Shown piece by piece: positions 27,190 through 36,286 of a DNA stretch of 64,000 nt. Within the stretch, counting starts at the first letter, position 1; each line of letters opens with the position of its first letter. Source of the DNA: Mucilaginibacter gossypii (lineage in GTDB: Bacteria > Bacteroidota > Bacteroidia > Sphingobacteriales > Sphingobacteriaceae); the NCBI RefSeq assembly GCF_900100945.1, contig NZ_FNCG01000017.1, positions 109,435-173,434 on the forward strand, written 5' to 3'. A program made the translations under genes and the position numbers. The notes under the pieces are model-generated. The model worked only from the letters and a program-made list of their open reading frames with translations. It was not told the DNA's origin and made no database searches.

Positions 27190-28473
27190 TTGAATAAAAA
27201 GCTGCTCATTATTTCGCCATACTTCCCGCCGGTAAACGCGGCAGATATGCAGCGCGTGAGGATGAGCCTTCCTTATTTTGCAGCCTGCGGCTGGGATGCC
27301 GAAGTGGTGACCATTGATGCCCAGTATGCCGACCTGGCAAAAGACGAATTGTTGTTGCAAAGTCTCCCTCCGGGCATTAAAGTTCACAAAGTGAAAGCAT
27401 TCCGCAAGGCACTCACTTCAAAAGTTGGGTTGGGCAGTATTGCCATCCGCTCGTTATGGTATTACCGCAAAACGGTTAACTGCCTGCTGAAGGACAAAAA
27501 ATTTGATCTTATTTATTTCTCAACCACACAGTTCCCGGTTTGTACGTTGGGTGCTTACTGGAAAAAGCGATTCGGGGTTCCCTACGTCATTGATATGCAG
27601 GACCCCTGGCATTCCGATTATTATATCAACAAACCTAAAAGCGATAGGCCGCCAAAATATTGGTTCGCTTACCGTTTAAATAAATACCTGGAACCCATCG
27701 CCATAAAAAATGCGTCCGGGATTATCAGTGTATCTGCCGGTTACATTGATCAGCTCAAATTACGTTACCCGGTAATTCAAAAAGTTCCGACCGCTACCAT
27801 AACCTTCGGGGCATTTGAGCCCGATCTGCAAATAGCTAAAACTAACCAAAAAAATTTTGCAGGGTTGCTTAATGACGGCTTTATCAATGTGGTATATATC
27901 GGCCGCGGAGGGAAGGACCTTCACAAGGCCATTAGCCCGGTGTTCGACGCATTAAGAACCGGATTGAATACCAATAAAGAGCGGTTTGACAAAATCAAAC
28001 TCCACTTCATCGGTACCAGTTATGCCCCCGCCGGGCAAGGGATCGCTACTATCCTTCCCCTGGCAAAACAATATGATATGGAAGAACATCTTGTTGAAAT
28101 TATCGACCGCATCAGCTACTATCAAGCTTTGCTCACATTGCAGCAGGCCGACGCTCTTTTTATACCTGGGTCAGATGATCCTAAATACACAGCATCAAAA
28201 ATATTCCCATACCTGCTCACAAAAAGGCCGGTTTTGGCCGTATTTAATGCCGCAAGCTCTGCTATACCTATTATGCAGCAGTACGGTGTAGAACATGTTT
28301 ACAACTATGATGACGTTACCTCCGAAAACTTATTTATATTTTTTGAGCAATTAATTAAGGGTAATTTCCAGACTGTTGAATATAATGCTGATGCCATCGA
28401 AAAATATTCGGCACTTGAAATGACGTTGGCGCAGTGCCGGTTATTTGATAGAATTATTTATGAACGCCATTAA
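27190..28473 (+). CDS. Glycosyltransferase (GT4-like)
   Basis: A 427-residue GT-B protein starting KLLIISPYFPPVNAADMQRVRMSL, a common start in WbuB-like and other GT4-type enzymes. VIDMQDPWHSDYY lies in the acceptor domain and VVYIGRGGKDLHKAI opens the donor domain. In the donor domain the region ADALFIPGSDDPKYTASKIFPYL replaces the usual E-x7-E motif, as in a recognised subset of Bacteroidota enzymes. The start is TTG at 27190. Its end overlaps the FkbM gene by 14 bases. Confidence 0.8.
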   Translation: MNKKLLIISPYFPPVNAADMQRVRMSLPYFAACGWDAEVVTIDAQYADLAKDELLLQSLPPGIKVHKVKAFRKALTSKVGLGSIAIRSLWYYRKTVNCLLKDKKFDLIYFSTTQFPVCTLGAYWKKRFGVPYVIDMQDPWHSDYYINKPKSDRPPKYWFAYRLNKYLEPIAIKNASGIISVSAGYIDQLKLRYPVIQKVPTATITFGAFEPDLQIAKTNQKNFAGLLNDGFINVVYIGRGGKDLHKAISPVFDALRTGLNTNKERFDKIKLHFIGTSYAPAGQGIATILPLAKQYDMEEHLVEIIDRISYYQALLTLQQADALFIPGSDDPKYTASKIFPYLLTKRPVLAVFNAASSAIPIMQQYGVEHVYNYDDVTSENLFIFFEQLIKGNFQTVEYNADAIEKYSALEMTLAQCRLFDRIIYERH

Positions 28474-29350
28474 ACGAACTGTCGGCTTTATTTTAAAACA
28501 TCCTTTGGGAAAAAAACATCCGGCAAAAGCCTTATGGCGGTTTGCCTGGTGGCAGGTACAGTCAAGGCTTTCAAGGTCGAAGTTCATTATAAAACCTTTT
28601 GTTGGTGATGTTAAGTTTTATGCAACCAAGGGGCTGAGGGGTATTACCGGTAATATATACACCGGTTTACATGAATTTAATGATATGGCCTTTCTGCTTC
28701 ATTTTTTAAAGCCGGAAGATATCTTTTTTGACATTGGCGCGAATGTGGGTTCATATACGCTGTTGGCTTCCGGCATAGCCAAAGCTAATAGTGTTACACT
28801 TGAACCTGTTAAAGCAACTTTTGATATTTTAAACAGCAATATCGGGCTTAATTATTTGCAGAGCAAAGTAAAGCTTATTAATGCCGGCGCCGGCGCAACA
28901 GCGGGCGAGATCAGATTTTCGGCCGATGAAGATACCGGAAACCATGTTATTACTAAAGATGAGAAAGGCAAAAACACTGTTATCGTACCTATAATCACTA
29001 TTGATTCATTATTGGAAACATACAAACCCGCTCTTATCAAGATAGACGTGGAAGGTTTTGAGACCGAAGTGCTTAAAGGAATGGGATCTACCCTTGATTC
29101 GCCTCTGCTAAAGGCAATCATCATTGAGCTTAACGGTAGCGGCGGCCGGTACGGTTTTAGCGATCAGGATATTCACAAGTTGTTACTATCAAAAGGTTTT
29201 AGGGCGGTTGCCTATGCCCCTTTTAAACGCGTTTTAACCGGGTTAGATACATTTGGTGCATACAATACTATTTACTGCAGAGACATTGAACTGATAAACC
29301 ATCGCCTTCAAAATGCAAAAAGTTTTAATATAATGGGCGAGACCATCTGA
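28460..29350 (+). CDS. FkbM-family SAM-dependent methyltransferase
   Basis: A 296-residue class I methyltransferase of the FkbM type, which methylates sugar hydroxyls. The SAM-binding motif I is FFDIGANVGSYTL, and LIKIDVEGFETEVLKGM is the FkbM hallmark motif. ATG 28460 is preferred, with an in-frame TTG 15 bases upstream as the alternative. In this operon it probably O-methylates a polysaccharide sugar, perhaps as a chain cap, which would fit a Wzt with an extra C-terminal domain (inference). Confidence 0.88.
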   Translation: MNAIKRTVGFILKHPLGKKHPAKALWRFAWWQVQSRLSRSKFIIKPFVGDVKFYATKGLRGITGNIYTGLHEFNDMAFLLHFLKPEDIFFDIGANVGSYTLLASGIAKANSVTLEPVKATFDILNSNIGLNYLQSKVKLINAGAGATAGEIRFSADEDTGNHVITKDEKGKNTVIVPIITIDSLLETYKPALIKIDVEGFETEVLKGMGSTLDSPLLKAIIIELNGSGGRYGFSDQDIHKLLLSKGFRAVAYAPFKRVLTGLDTFGAYNTIYCRDIELINHRLQNAKSFNIMGETI

Positions 29351-30508
29351 ATGAAAAATTTGGCTGTAGTTATCACTCACCCCATACAGTATTATGCACC
29401 GGTATTTAAGCTCCTGTATGAACGGCAAAAAATAAACGTCATGGTATTTTATACCTGGGGCGAAGGCGGTTTGCAAAAATTTGATCCAGGCTTTGGTAAA
29501 ACTATCACTTGGAACCTTCCGCTCCTTGAGGGTTATCCTTATGAGTGGGTAAAAAACATTTCGACCGATCCCGGCTCGCATCATTCAAAAGGAATTGATA
29601 ATCCCGATCTTATCAGTCAAATAAATAACTGGCAGCCCGATGTTATTATGGTGTACGGCTGGTTTTACAAAAGCCATCTCAAAATCCTCAAATATTTTAA
29701 AGGCAGGGTACCTGTTATTTTCCGGGGCGATTCAACTTTACTTGATGATCAAGGCGGTATCAAATCCGTATTGCGAAGCCTGTTTTTAAAGCGGATTTAC
29801 CGCCATATTGATTGTGCACTATATGCAGGGTCAAACAATAAGGCTTATTTTAAAAAATGCGGTTTAAAAGAAACGCAGTTATTTTTTGCACCGCATGCTG
29901 TAGATAATGATCGCTTTGCCGAAGACAGGACCAATGAAGCCCTTACCCTTCGCAAACAGTTAGGAATAGCTGATGATGAAAAACTCCTGCTTTTTGCAGG
30001 CAAGTTTGAGTATAAGAAAAACCCGCTGTCGCTGCTTGAAGCATTTATCGACGTAACACAGCCGGGCACCCATCTGCTATTTGCAGGAAATGGTATTTTG
30101 GAGATAGAACTGAAAAATAAAGCAAGCCGGCATAAAAACATCCACTTTATTGATTTCCAAAACCAGCTTTATATGCCGGTGGTTTATCAGGCATGTGACA
30201 TTTTTTGCCTCCCTTCAAAAGGCCCCGGTGAAACCTGGGGGCTGGCCATAAACGAAGCTATGGCCTGTAGCAAGGCCATACTTATATCAAGCAAAGTGGG
30301 CGCGGGCACCGATCTGGTAAAGGATTATGAAAACGGACTGATCTTTAAAGCGAACGACGGGGTTGATCTAAAAAGCAAGCTAAAAACATTGCTACTCTAT
30401 GATAAAACCGCTTTATTTACAATGGGGCAACAGTCCAGGGAAATTATTGAAGGTTGGGGCTTTGTCAAACAGGTTGAAGCGATAGAACAATTGGTATTAA
30501 GTCAATAG
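29351..30508 (+). CDS. Glycosyltransferase family 4
   Basis: A 385-residue GT4 enzyme beginning LAVVITHPIQYYAPVFKLLYE, a subgroup start often seen in Bacteroidota. LLFAGKFEYKKNPLSLLEAF opens the donor domain and LPSKGPGETWGLAINEAMACSKAI carries the E-x7-E type donor site. Its ATG directly follows the FkbM stop. The cluster before a 98-base spacer ends here, and the next gene is a Wzy-like membrane protein. Confidence 0.88.
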   Translation: MKNLAVVITHPIQYYAPVFKLLYERQKINVMVFYTWGEGGLQKFDPGFGKTITWNLPLLEGYPYEWVKNISTDPGSHHSKGIDNPDLISQINNWQPDVIMVYGWFYKSHLKILKYFKGRVPVIFRGDSTLLDDQGGIKSVLRSLFLKRIYRHIDCALYAGSNNKAYFKKCGLKETQLFFAPHAVDNDRFAEDRTNEALTLRKQLGIADDEKLLLFAGKFEYKKNPLSLLEAFIDVTQPGTHLLFAGNGILEIELKNKASRHKNIHFIDFQNQLYMPVVYQACDIFCLPSKGPGETWGLAINEAMACSKAILISSKVGAGTDLVKDYENGLIFKANDGVDLKSKLKTLLLYDKTALFTMGQQSREIIEGWGFVKQVEAIEQLVLSQ

Positions 30509-30606
30509 CACCTGTCGGAAGTCATGAGTGAGGTTTCTTTCTCCATTTATTGAGAACTGACAAAAAACTAAGGCCAATTTATAAATAACACAACATTAGT
30601 TAGTAA

Positions 30607-32016
30607 ATGCAGAACAGCAAATCGATAGAACGGTATATTGTGTTGTTTATACCATGGCTGCTGGCGCTGGCATGTAAAAGTGATAGTGTGTTATCCTATT
30701 TTATTTCATGGGGTGGTTCATTTTTTATATTCCTGATTACGCTTACCGGTTGGGTACGTCCAATCCCAAACGACCGCCCCATGGCCGAACAATTGATGAG
30801 GCCCTTATTTATTATCCAGATAATTTTTGCGGGGTACATGTGCAGCACATCCATCTTTTATTTTATGAATACCCTCGGCTATGAAAATTTCAAGCACGTG
30901 TTTATTCACACGTTAAAGGATAAAGACACTCTGGGCTTAATTGCCCAATGCCAGCGCTATTACTGCCTTGGGCATGCTTCATTTGTGATGGGCATACTTA
31001 TTTTCATGAATTATCCGGTAACTAAAAAATACTACGTCGAAACCGAAAGGCTGGCAAATCTGCTCATGACGTCGGCAATTATCAGTTTTCCGCTTTCGCT
31101 GTTATTTCTTAAGATACCAGGCCTTTCCCAATTTTATTACCAGTTTAGCTCATTGAGCTTTATTGCCGGTACATTGGCGCTGGCCTTTGCCATACCACTA
31201 AAAAAAGGGGCCAATACGCTCATCTGCCTTTTACTATATGCCTTTAATTTTTACCAGGCGCTTACATCGGGGTTTAAAGAACCCATTATTATCAGCGTAC
31301 TGGTTTTAGGGATCTTCCTATATCCTACCTATAAAAAATTAGTAACCATCACTTTTGTCCCTATCATTGTTTTATTATTTACGGTTTTACCAACATATAA
31401 CCATATTTTCCGGGCCAATGCATGGAATGGAGATGCAGATAGCGACGAAGCCTCACAACTGGCCCTTGACGCAGCATTAAATAGTGATAACAGCGATGTT
31501 GACGAAACTAACTGGGATTTTTTAGTATATCGCTTAAGCGAGATCGATATGTTTACCCGCTTTGTGCAGTCGACACCTAAAAATGTGGATTTTTATGGAT
31601 TGGATATTGTTAAACAATCGGCTATTGCGTTGGTGCCGCGGATTTTCTGGCCCTCCAAGCCAATTACCGAAGCCATGATCATGCAGCGCGTTTATGATGC
31701 CGGGGTGGTTAACCGTAACTCTTCCGTATCAGCCAAACCCGCCTACATCGTTGATGCGTATCTTTCAGGAGGTGATTGGGGGATCTTTATTTTCCTTTTC
31801 GCTTACGGCGCCCTCGCACAGCTAATAGCTGTTAAAGCCGAAAAACTTTTTGGGGGATATATATTAGGCACAGCACTTATATTTTCGGGCCTGTTTCAGA
31901 TCATGTGGCGCGGCATCAGTTTTGAGTTCCTGTTCAATACCATCTTCTGGAGCTATATCAGCATGCTGCTCATTCATAAGGCATTGTTAAATTCTAAAAT
32001 TTTAAAAGAGATTTGA
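30607..32016 (+). CDS. Wzy-like polysaccharide polymerase-type membrane protein
   Basis: A 469-residue polytopic protein with roughly ten hydrophobic segments and a large hydrophilic loop at about residues 265-375 (contains DADSDEASQLALDAALNS and FYGLDIVKQSAIALVPRIFWPSKP). This layout, long periplasmic loop plus late helices, fits O-antigen ligase or Wzy polymerase-type proteins. The exosortase three genes downstream suggests it belongs to the exosortase-associated Wzy-like group described in Bacteroidota. There is no sequence motif strong enough to prove polymerase activity. A spacer of 98 bases precedes it, so it may have its own promoter. Confidence 0.7.
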   Translation: MQNSKSIERYIVLFIPWLLALACKSDSVLSYFISWGGSFFIFLITLTGWVRPIPNDRPMAEQLMRPLFIIQIIFAGYMCSTSIFYFMNTLGYENFKHVFIHTLKDKDTLGLIAQCQRYYCLGHASFVMGILIFMNYPVTKKYYVETERLANLLMTSAIISFPLSLLFLKIPGLSQFYYQFSSLSFIAGTLALAFAIPLKKGANTLICLLLYAFNFYQALTSGFKEPIIISVLVLGIFLYPTYKKLVTITFVPIIVLLFTVLPTYNHIFRANAWNGDADSDEASQLALDAALNSDNSDVDETNWDFLVYRLSEIDMFTRFVQSTPKNVDFYGLDIVKQSAIALVPRIFWPSKPITEAMIMQRVYDAGVVNRNSSVSAKPAYIVDAYLSGGDWGIFIFLFAYGALAQLIAVKAEKLFGGYILGTALIFSGLFQIMWRGISFEFLFNTIFWSYISMLLIHKALLNSKILKEI

Positions 32017-32098
32017 ATTACGCAACCGATCGATATGATTTTGAAAGAACTGTCTTAATGAAAAAATATAAAAATGTGGATCCGCAAATAACCATCGC

Positions 32099-32722
32099 AT
32101 GAGCGCTTATAAAGATTACGATTATCCCGATGCAAGCCCTTGCCATGTATTTAAGGAGCTCGAGAAACCGCTTATGTCGTTATTAAATAAGGATAACAAC
32201 ACCAGCATTCTCGACCTTGGCTGCGGCAATGGTCACCTGGTAAATTATTTATTGGCAAGGGGATTTAATGCTTATGGTATCGATGCATCCAAACCAGGCA
32301 TTGCTATTGCCGATAAAATAAATCCCGGCAGGTTTTTCGTTCATGATCTTTCGGTTGAAGGGGTACCGGAGCCATTAAGAGCTATACAGTTTAATACCAT
32401 TATATCAACTGAGGTTATTGAGCATTTGTACGACCCCTACGCGTTTATACGCCTTTGCCGGGATGTTTTAAGCGAATCAAAAGGTGAGCTCATCATCTCA
32501 ACGCCTTATCATGGTTATTTAAAAAACCTGTTTTTGAGTATTTTAAATAAATGGGATAATCATATCAGCCCTTTGTGGCAGGGCGGACATATCAAATTTT
32601 GGTCGGTTAAAACGCTGACACAAATCCTCAATGAACATGGATTTGAGGTAACAGCATTCAGGGGCTGCGGCAGGTTCCCTTATTTTTGGATGAGCATGAT
32701 CATTAAAGCCAAACTCAAGTGA
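32099..32722 (+). CDS. Class I SAM-dependent methyltransferase
   Basis: A 207-residue methyltransferase. Motif I is ILDLGCGNGHLVNYL, the acidic end of strand 2 is GIDAS, and STEVIEHLYDP is motif II/III in the style of UbiG-type enzymes. In this operon it probably methylates a sugar or a small precursor. Its stop overlaps the GTG start of the next glycosyltransferase (GTGA). The exact substrate is unknown. Confidence 0.85.
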   Translation: MSAYKDYDYPDASPCHVFKELEKPLMSLLNKDNNTSILDLGCGNGHLVNYLLARGFNAYGIDASKPGIAIADKINPGRFFVHDLSVEGVPEPLRAIQFNTIISTEVIEHLYDPYAFIRLCRDVLSESKGELIISTPYHGYLKNLFLSILNKWDNHISPLWQGGHIKFWSVKTLTQILNEHGFEVTAFRGCGRFPYFWMSMIIKAKLK

Positions 32723-33582
32723 GCGAGAGCCTGGATATTATTATCTTAACTTTTAATGAGGAAAAGAACATTGGCGACTGCCTGCAAAGCGCGGCGGCGC
32801 TAAAAGCCAATATCTATATTGTTGATTCAGGTTCAACGGATACCACACTGGCCATTTGCCAAAGGTATACACAAAACGTCTTCAGCCATCCATTTGAAAA
32901 TTATGCAGCCCAGCGTAACTGGGCTTTGAATAACCTGCCTTTAACAGGTACCTGGGTACTTAACCTGGATGCTGATCACCGGGTAACACCAGAGCTTGCC
33001 GCCCAGCTTAACGATATTTTCTCCAAGCCCATAGATGCTGAAACAAATGGTTTCCTGATCAGCAGGCGTACCCTATTTATGGGCAAATGGATCAAACATG
33101 GCGGCCACTATCCAACATACCACGCCAACCTGTTCAGGCGCGGCTTCGGGCATTGCGAAGAAAAATTGTATGATCAGCATTTTAAAGTTACCGGTAAAAC
33201 GCAGGTACTTAAAACTGATATCATCGATGTAATAACCGATTCGCTTACCAGTTTCATTGCCCGGCATAATCATTGGGCAACGCTGGAGGCACAATACCTT
33301 GTTGAACAGCAAAACACCAAGGTTGTTGATGATAACGGCAAGCTGGTACATCCACGTTTATTTGGCAACCCTATGGAGCGGCGCCGGTATATGAAAAACC
33401 GATATGAGTCGTTTCCTTTATTTGTAAGGCCTGTAATTTATTTTACCATAAGATACTTTATAAAATTGGGTTTTTTAGATGGAAAAACCGGGCTGGTATT
33501 CCATTTTTTACAAGGATTTTGGTTCAGGTTTTTGATTGATGCAAAAATTTATGAGTTACAAAAGGAGAGCAAAAAACAATGA
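32719..33582 (+). CDS. Glycosyltransferase family 2 (WaaE/KdtX-like)
   Basis: A 287-residue GT2 enzyme: LDIIILTFNEEKNIGDCLQSA, IYIVDSGSTDTT, FENYAAQRNWAL and the metal motif in NLDADHRV near residue 85. FLISRRTLFMGKWIKHGGHYP matches the glucosyltransferase group related to WaaE (lipopolysaccharide core). The start is GTG at 32719. It overlaps the exosortase gene by 4 bases, so it may be the exosortase-associated glycosyltransferase. Confidence 0.88.
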   Translation: MSESLDIIILTFNEEKNIGDCLQSAAALKANIYIVDSGSTDTTLAICQRYTQNVFSHPFENYAAQRNWALNNLPLTGTWVLNLDADHRVTPELAAQLNDIFSKPIDAETNGFLISRRTLFMGKWIKHGGHYPTYHANLFRRGFGHCEEKLYDQHFKVTGKTQVLKTDIIDVITDSLTSFIARHNHWATLEAQYLVEQQNTKVVDDNGKLVHPRLFGNPMERRRYMKNRYESFPLFVRPVIYFTIRYFIKLGFLDGKTGLVFHFLQGFWFRFLIDAKIYELQKESKKQ

Positions 33583-34145
33583 AACAACGTGCTTTTTTAA
33601 ATAACCCGGCGATACGGTTCGTGCTGTTGTTTGTATTGCTGTTTGCCATTTTTTATAGCTTTAATATTTTCTTTTTCGGCATTACTAATCCCGGCGGAAA
33701 TTATAACGCCTTTTTAGCCGAACACCTGAATTATATTGCGGCTTTGAGACAGGTTTTATTGGATTGCAGTGTCATGATCCTGAAGTGGCTTGGTTACGCT
33801 GCTATTGATAATAATTCCGAGTTACTGGTTGCGGGTAAAGGGACACTGGCTATTGTATACAGTTGTCTCGGCTTAGGGTTGGTCAGCTTCTTTTCGGCAT
33901 TTGTGCTGGCCTATCCGTCTCCGTTGCGGTCAAAATTGGTATTTCTCATTTCAGGCATTTTAGTTATCGAATTTTTAAACGTGATTCGTTTTGTTTTACT
34001 GGCCATCTTCTGGTCGAAAAAGGCAAACCGGATAGTTGATCACCATACCATTTTTAATATACTTCTTTACATTATTATAGCGTTTAGCCTGTATATTTGG
34101 ATCAAACGTAATGATAAGCTTACCGGCGCTGATGTTCAGAACTGA
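33579..34145 (+). CDS. Exosortase family protein (possibly XrtY type)
   Basis: A 188-residue integral membrane transpeptidase of the exosortase/archaeosortase family. The catalytic set is visible: Cys96 in YSCLGLGL, Arg137 in NVIRFV and His155 or His156 in DHHTIFN, each within or next to a membrane helix, as expected. The protein is shorter than proteobacterial EpsH (about 280 residues) but matches short Bacteroidota exosortases. Such enzymes cut a C-terminal sorting signal and transfer the protein to a cell-surface glycan. The neighbouring Wzy-like and GT2 genes suggest the XrtY grouping. No sorted substrate with a C-terminal signal lies in this window. Confidence 0.85.
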   Translation: MKQRAFLNNPAIRFVLLFVLLFAIFYSFNIFFFGITNPGGNYNAFLAEHLNYIAALRQVLLDCSVMILKWLGYAAIDNNSELLVAGKGTLAIVYSCLGLGLVSFFSAFVLAYPSPLRSKLVFLISGILVIEFLNVIRFVLLAIFWSKKANRIVDHHTIFNILLYIIIAFSLYIWIKRNDKLTGADVQN

Positions 34146-34683
34146 CCTTTCAACTTATAATAATTATCCTTATCATCCGGGCGGCAACGTTTTAAAACGC
34201 ATTTTGTGGTACTACTGTAACGCCATATTCTTTAAAACAAGCATTATACCCTCAAGTGCGTTCAAAGCATTTTTGCTGAAGCTGTTTAGTGCCAAGGTGG
34301 GTAAAAATGTAACTATTAAGCCTTGCGTAAACATCAAATATCCATGGAACCTGCATATCGGCGATGAAAGTTGGATAGGTGAAAATGTATGGATAGATAG
34401 TTTAGTGCTCATCCATATCGGCGCGCATGTTTGCCTGTCGCAGGGGGCTGTGCTGTTAACGGGCAGCCACAATTACCAAAAAACATCCTTTGATTTGATA
34501 ACCAAAGGCATAATTTTGGAAGACGGCGTGTGGATCTGCGCCGGGGCTATGGTAAATCCGGGCGTGACGGTAGCATCGCACGCGGTATTAACCAGCGGTT
34601 CTATCGCTACAAAAAACATGGAGGCGTACGGCATCTACCAGGGCAACCCGGCGGTAAAGATCAGGGAACGGGAAATCAGTTAA
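34111..34683 (+). CDS. Hexapeptide-repeat acetyltransferase (WcaF-like)
   Basis: A 190-residue left-handed beta-helix acetyltransferase of the colanic-acid WcaF group. TDLSTYNNYPYHPGG near the start and WNLHIGDESWIGENVWIDSL followed by LLTGSHNY and YQGNPAVKIRER are typical. The frame begins with ATG 34111, but ATG 34132 lies just before the conserved TDLSTYNN segment and would reduce the overlap with the exosortase gene from 35 to 14 bases, so it is a good alternative. It probably O-acetylates one sugar of the repeat. Confidence 0.85.
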   Translation: MISLPALMFRTDLSTYNNYPYHPGGNVLKRILWYYCNAIFFKTSIIPSSAFKAFLLKLFSAKVGKNVTIKPCVNIKYPWNLHIGDESWIGENVWIDSLVLIHIGAHVCLSQGAVLLTGSHNYQKTSFDLITKGIILEDGVWICAGAMVNPGVTVASHAVLTSGSIATKNMEAYGIYQGNPAVKIREREIS

Positions 34684-34714
34684 AACTTAAACATCATCTG
34701 CTTAAAATAATTAT

Positions 34715-36286
34715 ATGCTGAAACAAAAACTACAAACCCACCAAATCATTTTATTGGTTATCAGCGGGATTGTTTTCATTATGGGCATTATGCTGATCAT
34801 AGCTCCAGCAGCCATTTACCCCGACCCCAGCAAGGGCTTCCAGGTAATGCGCTCAATGGAACTGGGTTCGGCATTTAATGTCATGGTTAAACCCGATCAG
34901 AACGATATCAGCAAAAACACTTCAGAATTCCTCGCCTGGTGGTCGCCGGGGCAATACCTGGTGCCCTATTTCTTTAAACTTATTTTTGGCGTCAACACAG
35001 GTCGCGCTTCTTCAATAGTAACCCTGCTATTTTCGTTATCCGGCATTTTCGGCTTTTACTATTTCTTTAAAAAAGCAGGGTTTACACCAATGATCTCGGC
35101 TTTAAGCGTACTATTCATCGTAATTCAGTTATCTTTTTTTACACCTTATGTATTTTACAATGGTGGCGAGGTACTACTTTTTGGTTACACCGGCTGGTTT
35201 TTATACGGATGCATAGCCATTGAAAAAATAACCTGGAAACTGGTCGTATTCCTCTTTATAGGTGGAATATTAGGCTTCATTTGCAAATCGTCATTTTTAT
35301 GGATGTATGCTGCCACTTGCCTTTTTTTATGGCTTAGGTTTTCAATGGGAACCAAAGACATCATTCGCTGGATAAAAAATGGCATATGGATAGGAGTCCC
35401 TGCGGTATTATCCTTATTTATGGTCTATCATTTTTATCTTTCAAAAGGTGCTAACCCCTCGTCGATAACCGGAAGTATGAAGCTGGTTTGGGAAACTTTT
35501 GGCTTTCCTTTTGCCTCGCCAATATTAACCGCTTTTTCGGTAGATGACCTTACAAACGGCCTTTTGTTTCATGATGACCCTCCCATGTTTACTTACTTTT
35601 GGGGGGTGATAATTGTGCTGATCTGTGCTGTATTAAGCATTTTATTAATTTGGTTTATTGTAAAAAAGGCGCCTCACAAAAATTATGCGCTGCTACTGGT
35701 GGTTTTTTATGTGGTATCGGTGTTGTTTTTCGGACAATCATTTTTGAGACAAGCCAATATTTCATATGAAGCAAGGCATTTGAGGCTCATCGGGCTTATC
35801 GCTGCACCAGGCATCATTTACCTGGTAAGCAGATTGCAAACTGGTTATAAATACCTGTTTTATTTTATATGTTTTGTAATAGCTTACTCCAGCTACAAAT
35901 ACTTTGTGCCAAGCTACTTTCAAAATAAAAATATCGGCGCAAGGGGATATTCGGGGATAGCACAGTTATTTATCGATCAGCCATCGCTAAACTATATCCG
36001 CAACCTGGATAAGCAAAACAACAACGCCATTTTTGTATTTAACAGCCCTGATCTGAGCCTGGAAATTGAACGCAACCGCACTATAACCGTTGAAACCATT
36101 GGCGCTGAAGTGGCAATCGATTATGATGAATATGTATATAATGGGCACGCCGGACCACTGTACATAGTTTTGCCCGCCGATTACATCGGTCCAAAATCAA
36201 CTATTATGCGCAAATGTTTTCCTGGCTATACCGGCTTTAAAATGACGATGCTTAGTAATGACTACATTTTGTGGGAGGCTAAATAA
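34715..36286 (+). CDS. GT-C-like polytopic membrane glycosyltransferase (putative)
   Basis: A 523-residue membrane protein with about 10-12 helices. The first periplasmic loop contains YPDPSKGFQVMRSME and LAWWSPGQYL, where an early acidic motif and a W/Y-rich turn resemble GT39/GT83-type enzymes that use polyprenyl-phosphate sugars. A hydrophilic C-terminal tail of about 110 residues faces the periplasm. It could add a side sugar to the polymer or link glycan to protein, together with the exosortase. It converges with obg, the stop codons overlapping by 8 bases, so no terminator fits between them. The assignment is tentative. Confidence 0.55.
   Translation: MLKQKLQTHQIILLVISGIVFIMGIMLIIAPAAIYPDPSKGFQVMRSMELGSAFNVMVKPDQNDISKNTSEFLAWWSPGQYLVPYFFKLIFGVNTGRASSIVTLLFSLSGIFGFYYFFKKAGFTPMISALSVLFIVIQLSFFTPYVFYNGGEVLLFGYTGWFLYGCIAIEKITWKLVVFLFIGGILGFICKSSFLWMYAATCLFLWLRFSMGTKDIIRWIKNGIWIGVPAVLSLFMVYHFYLSKGANPSSITGSMKLVWETFGFPFASPILTAFSVDDLTNGLLFHDDPPMFTYFWGVIIVLICAVLSILLIWFIVKKAPHKNYALLLVVFYVVSVLFFGQSFLRQANISYEARHLRLIGLIAAPGIIYLVSRLQTGYKYLFYFICFVIAYSSYKYFVPSYFQNKNIGARGYSGIAQLFIDQPSLNYIRNLDKQNNNAIFVFNSPDLSLEIERNRTITVETIGAEVAIDYDEYVYNGHAGPLYIVLPADYIGPKSTIMRKCFPGYTGFKMTMLSNDYILWEAK

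Noticed and set aside
1..36286. Whole polysaccharide locus as a genomic island with attachment sites
   Set aside because: No integrase, tRNA junction or direct repeats are seen at its visible right end, and the left end is outside the window. The AT-rich stretch at 13681-14832 alone is not enough.
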